DNA of 13,758 nucleotides from Alphaproteobacteria bacterium MarineAlpha3_Bin3 (GTDB lineage: Bacteria > Pseudomonadota > Alphaproteobacteria > Rhodospirillales > Casp-alpha2): positions 1 to 13,758 of the forward strand of contig PTLK01000027.1 of assembly GCA_002938075.1 (NCBI GenBank). The letters are read 5' to 3'. Made by a program: the position numbers and the translations under genes. Below, one piece after another: positions 13,585 through 13,758 of the stretch (the stretch's first letter is position 1; the number at the start of each line of letters is the position of its first letter). A model generated the notes under the pieces. That model was not told where the DNA came from, did no database searches, and was given only the letters and a program-made list of their open reading frames with translations.

Positions 13585-13758
13585 GCGAGAAAAGGGGAAT
13601 GACCGGCCCCAAGGCCGGGGTTGAGGCCGCCAAAGGCAGCCACCGCCCCTTGGAGCCTGAGGCAGGGTCGTTGAAAGCGCTTGCCCGAGCCGATAGACTG
13701 CGGGCCCATGAGCTGCCGAAAAATTGCCATAGTCGGAACTTAGCATAAACAAAATCGG
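13585..13758. other. Probable original aroK upstream region
   Basis: GC-rich sequence beyond the truncated aroK start, running to the window edge. It contains a short perfect hairpin (CCGGCC/GGCCGG, 13603-13618). No gene is recognised. If the scar model is right, this is the former promoter and leader of aroK, now separated from the working gene by 0.7 kb. Confidence 0.35.

Noticed and set aside
13462..13752. A 96-codon minus-strand frame containing GLMGA as an intact small gene
   Set aside because: Only the middle ~20 residues resemble a protein family (AroK); the kinase sequence ends at the repeat junction, so it is a fragment.
8564..13758. CRISPR arrays, tRNA or rRNA genes in the right half
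   Set aside because: No regularly spaced repeats, cloverleaf-like sequences or rRNA signatures were seen there or elsewhere in the window.

Overview
The window looks like a chromosomal segment from a high-GC alphaproteobacterium, probably Rhodospirillales-like. The evidence is strong G/C preference at third codon positions, an adjacent cobS-cobT pair (aerobic cobaltochelatase AAA+ and VWA subunits), a Cys-rich J-domain gene directly upstream of cobS, and an aroK-aroB-CNNM/CorC block. Species-level assignment is not possible from sequence reading alone.

Layout. 1-369: debris at the left edge, with a truncated PAS-sensor fragment (+) meeting a short NHL-repeat-like C-terminal fragment (-). 370-2258: a divergent pair, an exported phytase-like esterase (-) and a Tat-exported dienelactone-hydrolase-family protein (+). 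2274-3393: a TauD/TfdA-type dioxygenase and a two-helix small membrane protein, both on the minus strand. 3441-6988: J-domain protein, cobS and cobT, read right to left, with cobT starting at a TTG 14 bp after cobS. 7073-7954: a DMT/EamA transporter whose conserved first helix lies upstream of any normal start codon. 7955-8268: an AT-richer divergent intergenic region. 8269-8553: a small ribbon-helix-helix protein (+). 8564-12834: a co-directional minus-strand series, aroK, aroB (ATGA overlap), a CNNM/CorC-type membrane protein, a two-CBS protein and a DUF2889 protein. 12835-13758: a stretch with no intact gene.

The right-hand stretch is the most informative part. A 25-bp perfect direct repeat occurs inside the P-loop coding region of intact aroK (12783-12807) and again at 13521-13545, where it belongs to a second, truncated aroK 5' end with a different N-terminus. 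Between them lie a degenerate GNAT acetyltransferase (TacT-like, frameshifted at an A7 run) and two copies of a dispersed hairpin repeat. This is the pattern expected if an accessory element inserted into the 5' end of aroK, supplied a new 5' end, and then decayed. No integrase is visible in the window, so a decayed tandem duplication remains possible.

How the genes work together: aroK and aroB act in the shikimate pathway to chorismate; cobS and cobT form the ATPase part of aerobic cobalt insertion in cobalamin synthesis (the CobN subunit is not in this window). The remaining genes are mainly isolated metabolic, transport or unknown-function genes. I found no complete new multi-gene system; the notable items are the aroK scar, the GNAT relic, the start-less transporter and the left-edge junction.
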